From Owenia fusiformis (lineage: Eukaryota; Annelida; Polychaeta; Sabellida; Oweniidae), in NCBI GenBank assembly GCA_903813345.2, contig CAIIXF020000001.1:45899885-45963884 (forward strand): a stretch of 64,000 nt of DNA. Direction: 5' to 3'. The notes beneath the pieces were generated by a model, which did no database searches, was not told the origin of the DNA, and was given only the letters and a program-made list of their open reading frames with translations. Positions 13,801-24,329 of this stretch are shown here, piece by piece; the first letter of the stretch is position 1, and each line of letters starts with the position of its first letter. The position numbers and the translations under genes are program-made.

Positions 13801-16800
13801 ATTAATTGGCACATTTTGACAATTTGTAGTTTGAATTGTGAAAATGAGAATTTTGCACCCACCTGAGAAAAAATCCTGGGGAGATCACTGAGTATAGTAC
13901 TTAATAATCAGATGTTTAGCTGATTTTTTATATAATAATAGGTAACTCTGATCACTGACCCAGTTGTTAAATTGTTGGAGTTTCCAGTCTATTTTGCAGG
14001 TCCATTGCATTATAAGCAATACAAAAGGCAAGCTGTGAGGTAGTTGGTGTGAGGCAATATTTAGTCTCTCCTCATCTAATTGAATTTGCCTCGCCTACTT
14101 TAAGATCTTGACAAAGCCCCTGAATACATAGTTACAAAAAATCATATATTGATATTGTACATCATATTATAGAAATCAGTCTCCCTTTAGTAAAGTAATT
14201 CACTCTCAAAAGTACTTCTATTCTCACCATTAACTCCATCCATTATCATTATACTATTTTGTCCATTGCTAGCATTATCTATAACATATTCCCCAATTCC
14301 AAAAGTCATCTCATCTATACCAGCATCCTCTGGATGTCTTTTAGCAATAAATGTACCATTTGTTTTCCAAGTTGCATGTGTATTATATGATCTCAAGCTT
14401 GTTTTCCTGTTGCGTGATGGAGCTGCATTGGAGTCCTTATTTGACCATTTGACAGCGCTGAGTTTACCTGTTAGAGTTTTGTCCTGACGTCCAAACATTG
14501 AGCCTCCAATACTATCTCCTGTGTATCTGCTTAATGGTCTTGAAGTACTAGAGAACTCTGATGAGATATCCATCTGGTTCACGTACGTTGGCATAGGGGT
14601 TCGATGTGGAGGTACGGGTGGTGGGGGAGGTGGAGCACGCTTGTTATGACCATGTGCTCGGAATTGTGATAATTCTTCAAAATCAGGTTCGGTTGAAATG
14701 GCCGTCACCGTGTCATCATCATTGTCTATTTCAGGTTTGGAGTTAGGAAGATAGCGATGTGGCAGATAATTAGATTTTCCAGGAGGGACAAAGTTATCTG
14801 AGGGGTTTGAAGGCTGAATTATGGGTGGGGTATTTACATAGGCAATTTGATTTCTCGAGGGAAAGGAATTCTGTGGTATGTTAACATACAGAGGTTGTTG
14901 AACTCTAGCGAATGGTACTACGTTTGGCGTGATATTGTAAAGTAATCGATCTCTTTCTCCCAAGGTGGTTGGAGCTTCACTTGATGTATTAACATAGAGT
15001 TGAGCATCTCTAGGGATACCTGATGCAGTCACTGGGGATAGCACCTCATTATTATATCTATACCCATCCATTTTCCCACCATCTACATAATCTTTGTGTT
15101 TCTTTTTCTTTCTGGGTTTCGGTATTGGAGTTGGATCATCGTCAGTCTCATTCCAGTATTTCCTTTCCAGTTGTTTTGTTTGTTTCATTCTCGTGTGTTG
15201 CTTTGCTATTCCAACCTGGCTGTTGTTGTTCATATCTGATCCCATTTGTGACTCACTTGGAGCCAGTTGTGCCCTGGGGATACCAAACTCTACAAATGTC
15301 TCTGCCATTAAAGTGGGCTTCAACTTTCTTCCCTCGAGGTACTCCTCGGTGGCTTGATCCAGGACAAAATGACACATATTTTTATCAGCACGAAAAAATG
15401 GCACTGCACCTTTATCAATCCGTTTCTTCAGTCTCGGGTTGTTGATCATTTCAATCAAACCTTTGTTCATCTTCATTCTGAAGTTTGTCCACTTGTCGAA
15501 ATATTTCTCTTTCGTGGTTGGATCTAATTTACGTGTCTTTTGAGATTGTTGATCTCTGAGCGGCATTGCCATAGATCTGTCATATCCTCTTGGAAATGAT
15601 TGAACATTATGAGTTGCTGTATTAGATGATGCCATGCTGAAATTTAAAAAAAACAATTTTACTAAAGACTATGAAATAGGAAATGTATGCAATTATAATC
15701 ACCTTTTAAATATTTGTGAGTGCATTTATTTAAGAACAACTAGTTGTGCTAAGGACTATTTTCACTACTTATGTCATACCAATTCTAATAGTTTATGTAA
15801 TATAATTTGAAGAGATAATAAGGAAAAACACTGTTCATTTGTATTTATACAATGTTATACAGTTAAACCTGTTCAAAACCTGTTAAACCTGGATGACTAC
15901 TTTGTCATAAACACCTTTGTACAAACAAGGATCAGTTAAATATTTTTCAATTGATTCACATGTTAATGGATTCTCTGTTAAGGAACCTGAACATTTTCAG
16001 CCAGTACAAAGTATGTTCCATGCAGGCAGGTTTTACTGTAGTAACAGTAATGTGTTATATAATTCAGTTTTGAATTGAAATGCATCAAATATAAATGTTT
16101 CAAACAAATAAGATATTTTTTTAAGGATAACACTATGGAAAAGCTAATGGCACAATTGCCAAAATATTGTACTAATATGTCCCATAATGTCAAACCTTTC
16201 TTTGTCTGTGTTCTATCATGAAATGTACCAGGAGTCGCTTATGTATTGAAAAATGGCCCTTTTACTTTCAACTTATAATTTGAAATCATCCTGCTCTTTT
16301 GAAATTCCACTTGGAATATGATCAAAAGTAATTATGATTTGGTTATAATTTGGCATAATATCTTGCGAGGTACACAATCTTAAAGTAATCATTGTATGTA
16401 CGATATATGATAAAACCAGTTATAAATCATGAAAAACATTAATAACACAAACATAAGTTTAAACTTGATAAGGATTTCAAGCATGTCATGACTTTTAAGA
16501 CACATTTTTTCTCATGAATGTTTTAACTTAATCTGTTCCATCAGCCATTTATATAAAACCTTCTAGAAGTTCAATATGATTTCATGTCCAGTAGTATTTA
16601 AGTTGTTTTCACTTGGATCTGAGTGGTTTGCTCAAGCTTGAAATTCTTTTTTCGTTCAGCCTAAAAATGAACCTTCCAAAAAAGGCCTCCTGTTTAGAAA
16701 ATATGGCTGAAGTTTTAAAAAAGTAATGCTCAATTTTTCCTCCGCTTTGACTTGAAAAACCCTTTGCCCATCCCCTTTTTAATTCCAAGTCGCACCTAGT

Positions 16801-19800
16801 TTGAGGCTATTTTCTGTCAGTGTCAACATGATAAGTATCAACATCATGTTGACATTTCCCTTAGCATTTTATGGTCATATATATCCCCTGGTCTATTAAA
16901 GATATGCTTGCTATTCTCCATTGCTATCACTATCAGGTCAACTTTTATGTGCATCTTTTAAACCAAATGAAATGTTCTGCTCTGTTACTTTTAAACATAC
17001 ATTTCATCTCTTTGAATGAGTGTTAAAAATATCAGGAGATACGAAAACATAAACATAGTGCAACACCCATTTTACCTCCAACTGTTAGCTATGTAACTGA
17101 AATTGATGTGTTTAACAAGGACTATTGTTGCTGATAATTTGTTCATGTAATAGTTAAAGAAAATGCATAAAGAAGGCATAATTTGAAAGAACCAAAATGA
17201 GACTACTGTATTAATAGGTAGCAGTGGCAGATCCCGAAATTAACAAGGGGGCCAACAAATTCCGCGAGTTTAATTGGGCCCCTATAACAGAAAATTGGGC
17301 CCTAATTTTGATAAATTAAGGCCCATTTTTGATATATTGGCCAAAAAAGGCCTACAAAGGCTAAATGCTCCAAAAGGCCCATTTTTTGAGGCCCTATAAA
17401 TATTTTTGGGCCCTAAAACTAAATTTTTTTTCTGGGCCCACTAAAGTATTGTGCCCCATGCCTCTCCCCCAGATCTGCCACTGTGTAGGGTAATTAATTA
17501 TAGTTACAAACAATTCTTCAAACATTCATCCTCTTTCTTTTTAACTTTCTTCTTAGAAATGTAAACAGTTGAATTTGGTTTCAGTTTTTTAAACTTAATT
17601 GTAAACAATGTTTAAACATATAATATAACTAAAAAACCTACACTCCATATTAAACAATTTGCAACAGGAAGTTCCATTTTGACTACTTGTGAAGTCTAGC
17701 TGTTAATATTTGGCAGTTGTAACAAAACCATTAACACCCCGACATTTGAACTCGGAATCCTACAAATACTCGGACTTCAGCAAACATGAGGTTTGGGCAA
17801 ATTGGGTTCAATTCTTATGCCGGGCATAAGAACAGATCTTCTCTTATGCCGGGCATAAGAACAGATCTTCTCTTATGCCGGGCATAAGAACAGATCTTCT
17901 CTTATGCCGGGCATAATAACAGATCTTCTCTTATGCCGGGCATAAGAACAGATCTTCTCTTATGTCGGGCATAAGAACAGATCTTCTGTTATGCCCGGCA
18001 TAAGAACAGATCTACTCTTATGCCCGGCATAAGAATTGAACCTAATTTGCCCAAACCTCATGTTTGCTGAAGTCCGAGTATTTGTAGGATTCCGAGTTCA
18101 AATGTCGGGGTGTTCATTGTTTAAAATGTCCATGCTATGTAATTGAGGGATAAAACCAAGATTTAAATAGATACATTTAAATAGGCAATTATATGTTGTC
18201 CAATTGGTCATTTTCATGTTTTAGAGGGAGTGTACAATGAGGATTAGTCTAATTTTGTCTTAAAAAATTTATTACATTGGCAACAATATTCATTCATGAA
18301 CAATATACAAATTAATCAAGTATTTCAGTTTTTCCTTGTAAAAAAAGAAATAGAAGCATACAGCTCGCAATTCAAAATAAAGTTTAGATTTTTAACTCAT
18401 TTTGTTGCTCAGGTAATTCTATGTAACCCTCAATTAATTGCAACTCACCCTCTGTGTCTCCTGTTTGGGTCTTCTCTGGGTAGAGAAGACAATCCTTCGG
18501 GTCTCTCTGGTGGTCTATTCCCCCACACCATCTTGTTTATGCATTAGAAGCCTCTTACTTTAAGGTTCTTTTATATCATCTCAGTTAAAGTTACTTGAAA
18601 CAAGTTTTATACAGTTAAATTGGATGTCTCATAAAAATAGCTGTTTGCCAAATAGTTTTACCTACATGGGGCTTCGCATATTGACAATTTTTTATGGTTA
18701 GTACAGTGTATAATGGCATCCTCGTTTTGTGTGTTGCGGTTGTTTCGCTTGGCCAGCCTCATGAAGTAATATATAGTAGATTTAAGCTCTATGCATTTAT
18801 CTTCTTTTATATAGAGGCTATAAATAATGAAAATAATGTGGACAGGTTATATGAAGTTTATATGAAGGTCTGGCTGGCCTGTGTACAATAAACCAAGTTA
18901 TATCATATTTGGATTCACTACAATTAAAGTTCAATGATTTGTATCAAATTAAATCCTCCTGTGTAATGTCGAAAAATAACAGTTTACATCCTGTCAAGTA
19001 ACGGATATGATCTATTATTTATTATATCAGAAATCTCATGATTTTTAGATACTTAAACTTTAAAGGCTATAGCTTTATAAACATCAACAATAAGTATTAC
19101 AGGAAGACTTAAAAATCTGTTTGTATTAACTAATTTACATTAATTATAAATTGTCTTGCTTGACAAGGTCAGCCTTTAAGATCCTTCTTAGATTTAGTTA
19201 AATTTGTTTATTTTAGAATTATCTTCTGTTGTTTTTTATGTCACCACCAAAAGTGGTGACATATTGTTATGGTCTCCGTTTTTTTGCGACGGCGGTTGGT
19301 GGTTGGCGTCCGGCGGTTGGTGGTTGGCGTCCGGCGGTTGGCGTCCGGCGTCTGTAACAATTTCTTACAACTTCCTATAACTTAACAAATACTGTTTAGA
19401 CTGACTTCAATTTTTTGTCTAAATCATCTACATGTTCTCAGAAGTTCAAATCTGACTTTAGATTTGACATTTGACCTTCAATGACCTTCTCAAGGTCAAA
19501 AAGGTCTTTTTTCAACTTGCTTCACATTGACTAAATATTTTTTCAAAATCATCTACATGTTCTCAGAAATTCAAATCTGACTTTAGATTTGACATTTGAC
19601 CTTCAAATCTGACTTTAGATTTGACATTTGACCTTCAATGACCTTCTCAAGGTCAAAAAAGGTCAAAAAGGTCTGTTTTCAACTTGCTTCAAATTGACTA
19701 AAAAAATTTTTCAAAATCATCTACGTGTTCTCAGAAATTCAAATCTGACTTAAGATTTGACTTAAGATTTGACATTTGACCTTCAATGACCTTCTCAAGG

Positions 19801-22800
19801 TCAAAAAAGGTCAAAAAGGTCTGTTTTCAACTTGCTTCAAATTGACTAAAAAAAATTTTCAAAATCATCTACGTGTTCTCAGAAATTCAAATCTGACTTT
19901 AGATTTGACTTAAGATTTGACATTTGACCTTCAATGACCTTCTCGAAGTCAAAAAAGGTCAAAAAGGTCTGTTTTCAACTTGCTTCAAATTGACTAAATT
20001 TTTTTTTTCAAAATCATCTACATGTTCTCAGAAATTCAAATCTGACTTTAGATTTGACATTTGACCTTCAATGACCTTCTCAAGGTCAAAAAAGGTCTGT
20101 TTTCAACTTGCTTCAAATTGACTAAATTTTTTTTTCAAAATCATCTACGTGTTCTCAGAAATTCAAATCTGACTTCAGATTTGACTTAAGATTTGACATT
20201 TGACCTTCAATGACCTTCTCAAGGTCAAATAAGGTCAAAAAGGTCTGTTTTCAACTTGCTTCAAATTGACTAAAAAAAAATTTCAAAATCATCTACGTGT
20301 TCTCAGAAATTCAAATCTGACTTTAGATTTGACTTAAGATTTGATATTTGACCTTCAATGACCTTCTCAAAGTCAAAAAAGGTCAAAAAGGTCTTTTTTC
20401 AACTTGCTTCAAATTGACTAAATTTTTTTTTCAAAATCATCTACATGTTCTCAGAAATTCAAATCTGACTTTAGATTTGACATTTGACCTTCAATGACCT
20501 TCTCAATGTCAAAAAAGGTCAAAAAGGTATTTTTTCATCTTGCTTCAAATTGACTAAATTTTTTTTCAAAATCATCTACATGTTCTCAGAAATTCAAATA
20601 TGACTTTAGATTTGACATTTGACCTTCTCAAGGTCAAAAAAGGTCAAAAAGGTCTTTTTTCAACTTGCTTCAAATTGACTAATTTTTTTTTTCAAAATCA
20701 TCTACATGTTCTCAGAAATTCAAATTTGACTTTACAAGTTCTCAGAAATTCAAATCTGACTTATATTAAGTTTGAACTCATAATATTGTGAGCAACTAGG
20801 TGGTGACATTTTGTCATGTTAATGCCTTGTTCCTCTATTTTGATAGTCTCCAACTTTTTTGTACCTAATGACAATCCATTACTTAAGTTCCAAATTGTCT
20901 TAAAATCGCTGGCATTGCTAGCTTACATGGGAAAAATTACAATTTAGTTGCTCAAAATTTTCAATAATTGGTGAAATCACAAAAAATTATAGCCTCATGT
21001 TAATTTTTTGTTTCAGCAATGGAAAATCATTTGAGACAGCCCTGCTTCTATCAGTATTTCTTGGAATGTTTGGAATAGATAGAATGTACCTTGGATATCC
21101 CGCTATAGGTTTGTATAGATATCTATAAGATTTATATGTTAATTTTGGCCATTGACTTTTAAATATTTCATAATTTCATCATTATTATCCTACCAAACAT
21201 AGTTTGTGAGGGATATAGAAAAACCATTCACCCTTCTGTCTATTTGTCCTGCTGATAACTCCTATAGTCACACAGATTTGGCTCAAATTTTGTAGTCTGC
21301 AGGCCTGTCAACTGTCCCGCAATTTGCGTATTTGTCACGTATTTGCTGAAGAATCTGAAGTCACGCCAGTTTTTTTTGCGTGACAGAAAATGTCACGCAA
21401 ATACGCATTTTACCTGTTAATTGTCAAGCAAAAATATTTCTGTAGAAAATTTTTCAAAATATGTTTACGATACGGTAAAAATACGAACGTCGGAAAAAAA
21501 CCGAACGCAATTTGTTTGGATTTGTCACGCGAATCCTGTATATGTCACGCATGTTAAATGCGAAAAATTTGAGGTGATCAAAGTTTGGCAAAGGTGCTCA
21601 AACTTTGGCCAAAGGTGTTTAAAAGTTGGCCAAAGGTGTTCAAAATTTGGACAAAAGTGTTCAGATTTGGACTTAGGTGTCCAACATTTGTAAGTCACTC
21701 ATATTAGGTGGTCCCAAGTTGACAGCCCTGAGTCTGATACTTCTGCTTGAGAAGTAATTTTCAAAATGGCCACTCAATTCAAAATGGCTACCATTTTTTG
21801 TAAAAAATATAGGCTTTGCTTGCTCATAAAAAATGTGCTCATATACCTGTTGTCCAATTTGTTTCAAATTGTATAGGCTGATACCTAAGGACATAGAATA
21901 TCTGTCAAAGGGAGAATTTTGAAGATGGCTGCCAAATTTAAAATGGCCGCCATATTTTGAGAAATAATGTAATTTTTCATATCATAGATATAGTTGATCA
22001 GATTTGGTCATCAAAATGGTTGTCACATTTTTAGAAGAAATGTAATTCAAGATAACTCCCTATGTTCAAAGCAACCACAAATAGCAATGAAATATAAATT
22101 GAATTAGTGAAAATGAAAAAAATCGGGTGTAAGGGAATATAAAAAATATATCTAAAATTTGGAAAGGTTGATCATTATGATTCTGGTGCCACAGTTAACC
22201 TAACCATTATGGAACATGCACAAAAATTGACTAAATCGATTTTCAAGAAATAAAGCATGTTGGAAAGAGAATTCAATCTGTTAAATGAGTACTATCTACC
22301 CAACAGAGTAATAATGATTAATCATTTTCTACAGTTTGAGAAACAATGTGACTATAAATATTCAACAATTTTCATTTTTTTGGCTTAAACTTCCGATTGT
22401 CATAACTTTGCCCCTATACCCCAAAATCACTTTGATTTTTAAGCCAAAAAAGTGCCATTTATCCGTGGCTGAAGCTAGAAAAATTATAGAGGCACAATTT
22501 GCACAAATATTCAAAATGATGAGTGTTTTGTAGGCTAAAATGTAATTTGTTTAGGATCTGCTACTTCGTTTAGTTACTGTTTTTCAAGTTTCATTCCTTG
22601 TTTATCTTTGTCTTCTGATTGGCTGTAATTTGATATATCTTACCCAGGTATGTGTGAATTCTGATTGCACTGCATGCATCAACATGCAAATCAATGTGAT
22701 TTGATTACATGTATGTTACTCTTGAGCTTCACTCCATTTTTGAACAAGTGAGACATATTTAATTGACAGTTTCAAAGCTTTTCCACTGTACATATACATG

Positions 22801-23516
22801 TACTCAATAATCAAGTAGACAATCCTGCCAAAATGCTTCATTTCTTACAAAATTATATGACATAACATTCATTGATTTTCTATTTCAGGACTTTTAAAGT
22901 TTTGCACATTGGGGTTTATGTTCCTTGGTCAGCTGGTAGATGTGATTCTGATTGCGACACAGGTAAGATTCTAAAAAGAGATTCTCGCGATGAGATCCAT
23001 GGTTTAAGGTGAAAGTAGGTCATAGAAAAAGCATTTTATTCTCTTATTTACACCCATATTAAACTGAAGTATGCATGGCCATTAAACAGAATGGGTTTCA
23101 TTACGAGAATGTTTGTCTATTGGATGTTCTTCAATATCAATAGATTTGCTGTAAATTATCACAAAGATTAGCAGTTTCTTTTCTCATTTATTTATAATAT
23201 TCACCGGTGTTCAACTTACAGCATTTTTAGTTTATCACTCATGGTCACTAAAATGGGTAGGTATTATTGCAAGAACATCTGGTACAATATCAAAAAGTGC
23301 TCTAACCTAAAAACTTGCATCAGGGAAACATACAAAAATACTCCCTTTGGTGTTGGGGATATATTTCCCTTGGATTAAATCATTTCATTATCTTCATACT
23401 TGTAGGTGGTGACACCTGCTGATGGCTCAAGTTACGAGATAGACTACTATGGGGCTGGACTAGAGAGAGTTGGGATCAACAATGAGACCTACTTTAAGCC
23501 ACAACAATGGGACTGA
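7842..23516 (+). CDS. TM2D1: TM2 domain-containing protein 1
   Basis: Six coding exons join in phase: 7842-7975, 11555-11628, 12579-12672, 21018-21108, 22889-22962 and 23406-23516, with stop TGA at 23514. The product is about 190 residues. Residues 1-28 look like a signal peptide, followed by CSQLQPGQYRCDSPPMNKET and two more extracellular exons with conserved cysteines (VDC, VKCYPVEGLIC, YEQCKYR). The C-terminal TM2 domain has two membrane helices (TALLLSVFLGMFG and LLKFCTLGFMFLGQLVDVIL) around DRMYLGYPAIG. It ends with the family signature VVTPADGSSYEIDYYGAGL. The usual DRF tripeptide is DRM here. Animal TM2D proteins are linked to Notch signalling and, for TM2D1, to amyloid-peptide binding. 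Introns 1 and 3 are large and repeat-filled, and intron 3 hosts an antisense gene. The exon 1 donor (GGGCA|gtatcc) is weak but is required by phase and homology. Confidence 0.92.
8231..8362. repeat. Short inverted-repeat element
   Basis: Arms of about 30 bases face each other: GGCTCTCAGAATGCAACAT on the left and ATGTTGCATTCTGGGAGTCA on the right, with about 65 bases between. It lies in TM2D1 intron 1. It is probably a small fold-back element. Confidence 0.5.
9121..9634. repeat. Long inverted-repeat element, copy 1 (right arm partly deleted)
   Basis: The element runs from CTTCCTGTGAAAGCTATTTG to CTCGAAGTGAGTAA and matches 57831-58424. The left arm (about 9189-9330) has its mirror in a shortened right arm (about 9508-9560). 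The central 9354-9477 segment lies in the opposite orientation to the same segment in the 58 kb copy. Confidence 0.75.
10487..11260 (-). pseudogene. Decayed Tc1/mariner-type transposase remnant
   Basis: A mariner-like terminal word (CAGGGTGGGCCAAAAAAAAC) at 10487 marks one end. Reading the minus strand from about 11205 to 10900 gives broken pieces: EDFIFQQDIA resembles the FQQDGAPAH block with the second catalytic Asp. PNSPDANVVDYHTWSHLRE resembles the PDLNPLDYHIW block with the third acidic site (N in place of the Asp/Glu). Several stops and shifts separate the blocks, so it cannot be active. The far end was not located. Confidence 0.6.
11796..11855 (+). repeat. CAC microsatellite within a TGTCACCACC fragment
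   Basis: TTTTATGTCACCACCACATA is followed by a second ATGTCACC that runs into about ten CAC/ACC triplets. The flanking word is the end of the TGTCACCACC repeat family, so the microsatellite probably grew from such an end. Confidence 0.6.
12773..13017. repeat. Mariner-like MITE
   Basis: The ends are TATACAAGGTAGTCAAAAA and TTTTAGACCACCCTGTATA. Inside are long inverted arms (CTTCATATCTTTGCCATTCT against AGAATGACAAAGATATGAAG). It lies just after TM2D1 exon 3 and is flanked by TA, as Tc1/mariner elements are. No coding sequence is visible. Confidence 0.65.
13591..13668. repeat. Hairpin repeat
   Basis: TCAAGACCCTGGAC on the left pairs with GTCCAGGGTCTTGA on the right around about 50 bases. A related half (CACTGGACCCCCATCC) occurs near 49220. 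Confidence 0.5.
13688..13893. repeat. Interspersed repeat, copy 2 of 2
   Basis: This matches 6511-6720, with variants of the same ends and the shared core GAAAACAGGCTTGCACCCAC. It lies in TM2D1 intron 3, beside a hairpin at 13591-13668. Confidence 0.6.
14187..15635 (-). CDS. Unrecognised proline-rich docking-type protein with repeated YxN motifs
   Basis: This is a 482-residue open frame with no intron, antisense within TM2D1 intron 3. The upstream sequence reads TTTTTTTTAAATTTCAG directly before C-ATG-G at 15635, a splice acceptor, so a leader exon should lie upstream and the upstream in-frame ATG is probably intronic. Residues 38-120 look like a compact, charged, helical domain (KEKYFDKWTNFRMKMN, GAVPFFRADKNMCHFVLDQA) that I cannot name. 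The remainder is low-complexity. Four YVN motifs (Tyr 214, 250, 266, 351) and YNN at Tyr 194 fit the pYxN ligand of GRB2-type SH2 domains. PIPKPRKKKK (about 170-179) and RAPPPPPPVPPHR (about 333-345) fit SH3 ligands. The inferred role is a phosphotyrosine-dependent adaptor or docking protein. There is no signal peptide or membrane segment. Confidence 0.75.
   Translation of the reverse strand: MASSNTATHNVQSFPRGYDRSMAMPLRDQQSQKTRKLDPTTKEKYFDKWTNFRMKMNKGLIEMINNPRLKKRIDKGAVPFFRADKNMCHFVLDQATEEYLEGRKLKPTLMAETFVEFGIPRAQLAPSESQMGSDMNNNSQVGIAKQHTRMKQTKQLERKYWNETDDDPTPIPKPRKKKKHKDYVDGGKMDGYRYNNEVLSPVTASGIPRDAQLYVNTSSEAPTTLGERDRLLYNITPNVVPFARVQQPLYVNIPQNSFPSRNQIAYVNTPPIIQPSNPSDNFVPPGKSNYLPHRYLPNSKPEIDNDDDTVTAISTEPDFEELSQFRAHGHNKRAPPPPPPVPPHRTPMPTYVNQMDISSEFSSTSRPLSRYTGDSIGGSMFGRQDKTLTGKLSAVKWSNKDSNAAPSRNRKTSLRSYNTHATWKTNGTFIAKRHPEDAGIDEMTFGIGEYVIDNASNGQNSIMIMDGVNGENRSTFESELLY
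17222..17483. repeat. hAT-like terminal-inverted-repeat element
   Basis: The left end CAGTGGCAGATC is matched by GATCTGCCACTG at the right end. The interior is built of GGGCCC/AATTGGGCCCTA-type words without coding capacity. Terminal words of the form CAGNGGCNGATC are typical of hAT-type non-autonomous elements. Confidence 0.6.
17733..18114. repeat. Long-TIR element with internal 29-bp palindromic tandem array
   Basis: Arms of about 100 bases (left from AACACCCCGACATTTGAACT, right ending AGTTCAAATGTCGGGGTGTT) are nearly perfect reverse complements. Between them are eight units of 29 bases starting at 17814, 17843, 17872, 17901, 17930, 17959, 17988 and 18017. Each unit contains the near-palindrome TTATGCCGGGCATAA. 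The last two units carry the reverse-complement version TTATGCCCGGCATAA. The flanks show CATT at the left and right ends, a possible target duplication. Confidence 0.8.
19231..20830 (+). repeat. TGTCACCACC-family element with an expanded internal minisatellite
   Basis: The left end reads TTTTTATGTCACCACCAAAA with an adjacent mirror GTGGTGACAT. The right end reads TAGGTGGTGACATTTTGTCA then ATGCCTTGTT. Between about 19420 and 20750 lie roughly ten imperfect units of 125-170 bases. Each unit carries TCAAAATCATCTAC, TGTTCTCAGAAATTCAAATC, TTGACATTTGACCTTCAATG and AAGGTCAAAAAGGTCT. Length differs by short internal duplications (for example of GACTTTAGATTT). It lies in TM2D1 intron 3. Confidence 0.8.
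21296..21715 (+). repeat. Degenerate TGTCACGCA-word repeat
   Basis: The words TTGTCACG, TGTCACGCAAATACGC and AAGGTGTTCAAA/AAAGGTGTTTAAA recur many times. CCTGTCAACTGTCCCGCAATT resembles, in reverse complement, the sequence near 56820-56835. The open frame through it is incidental. Confidence 0.4.
21755..22045 (+). repeat. Degenerate ATGGCCGCCATTTT-word repeat in TM2D1 intron 4
   Basis: CAAAATGGCTACCATTTTTT and AAAATGGCCGCCATATTTTG occur about 150 bases apart with related spacer sequence. The style is the same as the arrays at 33.6 and 48.2 kb. Confidence 0.4.
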
Positions 23517-23557
23517 AGCCATGGAGATATAAGTGACTCTCATGAGATGTTGGTTGA

Positions 23558-23570
23558 AATAAAAATAAAT
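23558..23570 (+). terminator. TM2D1: Candidate poly(A) signals of TM2D1
   Basis: Two overlapping AATAAA hexamers (GAAATAAAAATAAATCC) lie about 42 bases after the stop codon. Another AATAAA occurs near 24070. The 3' end actually used cannot be decided from sequence alone. Confidence 0.4.
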
Positions 23571-24191
23571 CCTATGTGCACAATATTTATCTCAGACGAA
23601 TTTCTAAGATCGAGGAAAATATTGCATAATATGGGAGTTTTCAATTCTGAATCAGCTAGCAATTTGTGAAGACATCTTGGGGTCAATGAGATAGCCATGA
23701 TTGGGGACAATACACCCCCTCTGTCCTGAAATGGCCATCCTGAGTAGTCACATGACTGAAATTGTCCAATGAGATTAAGGGATTTGATAGAAGATGATAT
23801 GAAAAGTGGTACTGACAGGTCTCTCTTAGCTGCCCTGGGATCCAATCCACTCCTTCAACAGGTTGAAGTGAACACTTTACAGCTATAATTGACACTAATA
23901 ATTGACTGGACCTGATTTTATGATGAATCAATGTCATCAGTGTTTATTGAAGGAGAGCACTTTAGAGAACTAAAATGGACTAAGACACTGGTTTATTTAG
24001 AAGTTTTATATCTAGAGATGCAACAGAAAATAAGATGCAATATTTAAAATGTTTAATAATCTATTTTGGAAATAAATTTTTGAAAACAAAAATACAGTTT
24101 GGTAATATTTTATAGTGTCTGGAGTCACACACTCATTTATAAACAGGTAAAATGTAACTGGTTCCCTTCAAAAATTACCTATCTTCCCGCT

Positions 24192-24329
24192 TTTTATGTC
24201 ACCACTACAAGTGGTGACATACTGTTATAGTATCCAAGTTTTTGTGTTAGCAGTTAGTGTTCGGTGGTTGATGTCCGGCATGTGTAAAAAATGGCAGGTG
24301 GTGACATTTTGCATGTAAATGCCTTGTTA
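24192..24329 (+). repeat. TGTCACCACC-family MITE, short copy
   Basis: TTTTTATGTCACCACTACAA is followed by GTGGTGACATACTGTTATAG. The right end is GGTGGTGACATTTTGCATGT then AAATGCCTTGTTA. The layout is the same as at 37.73 kb and, reversed, at 55.71 kb. Confidence 0.75.

Noticed and set aside
15094-15445. Plus-strand frames of 87 and 140 codons
   Set aside because: They are shadows of the 482-codon minus-strand gene, and their composition reflects its lysine/aspartate-rich coding strand.
17814-18045. Regular 29-bp repeats resembling a CRISPR array
   Set aside because: There are no spacers, since the units are directly adjacent. The host is an animal genome and the array lies between inverted arms, so it is a minisatellite in a transposable element.
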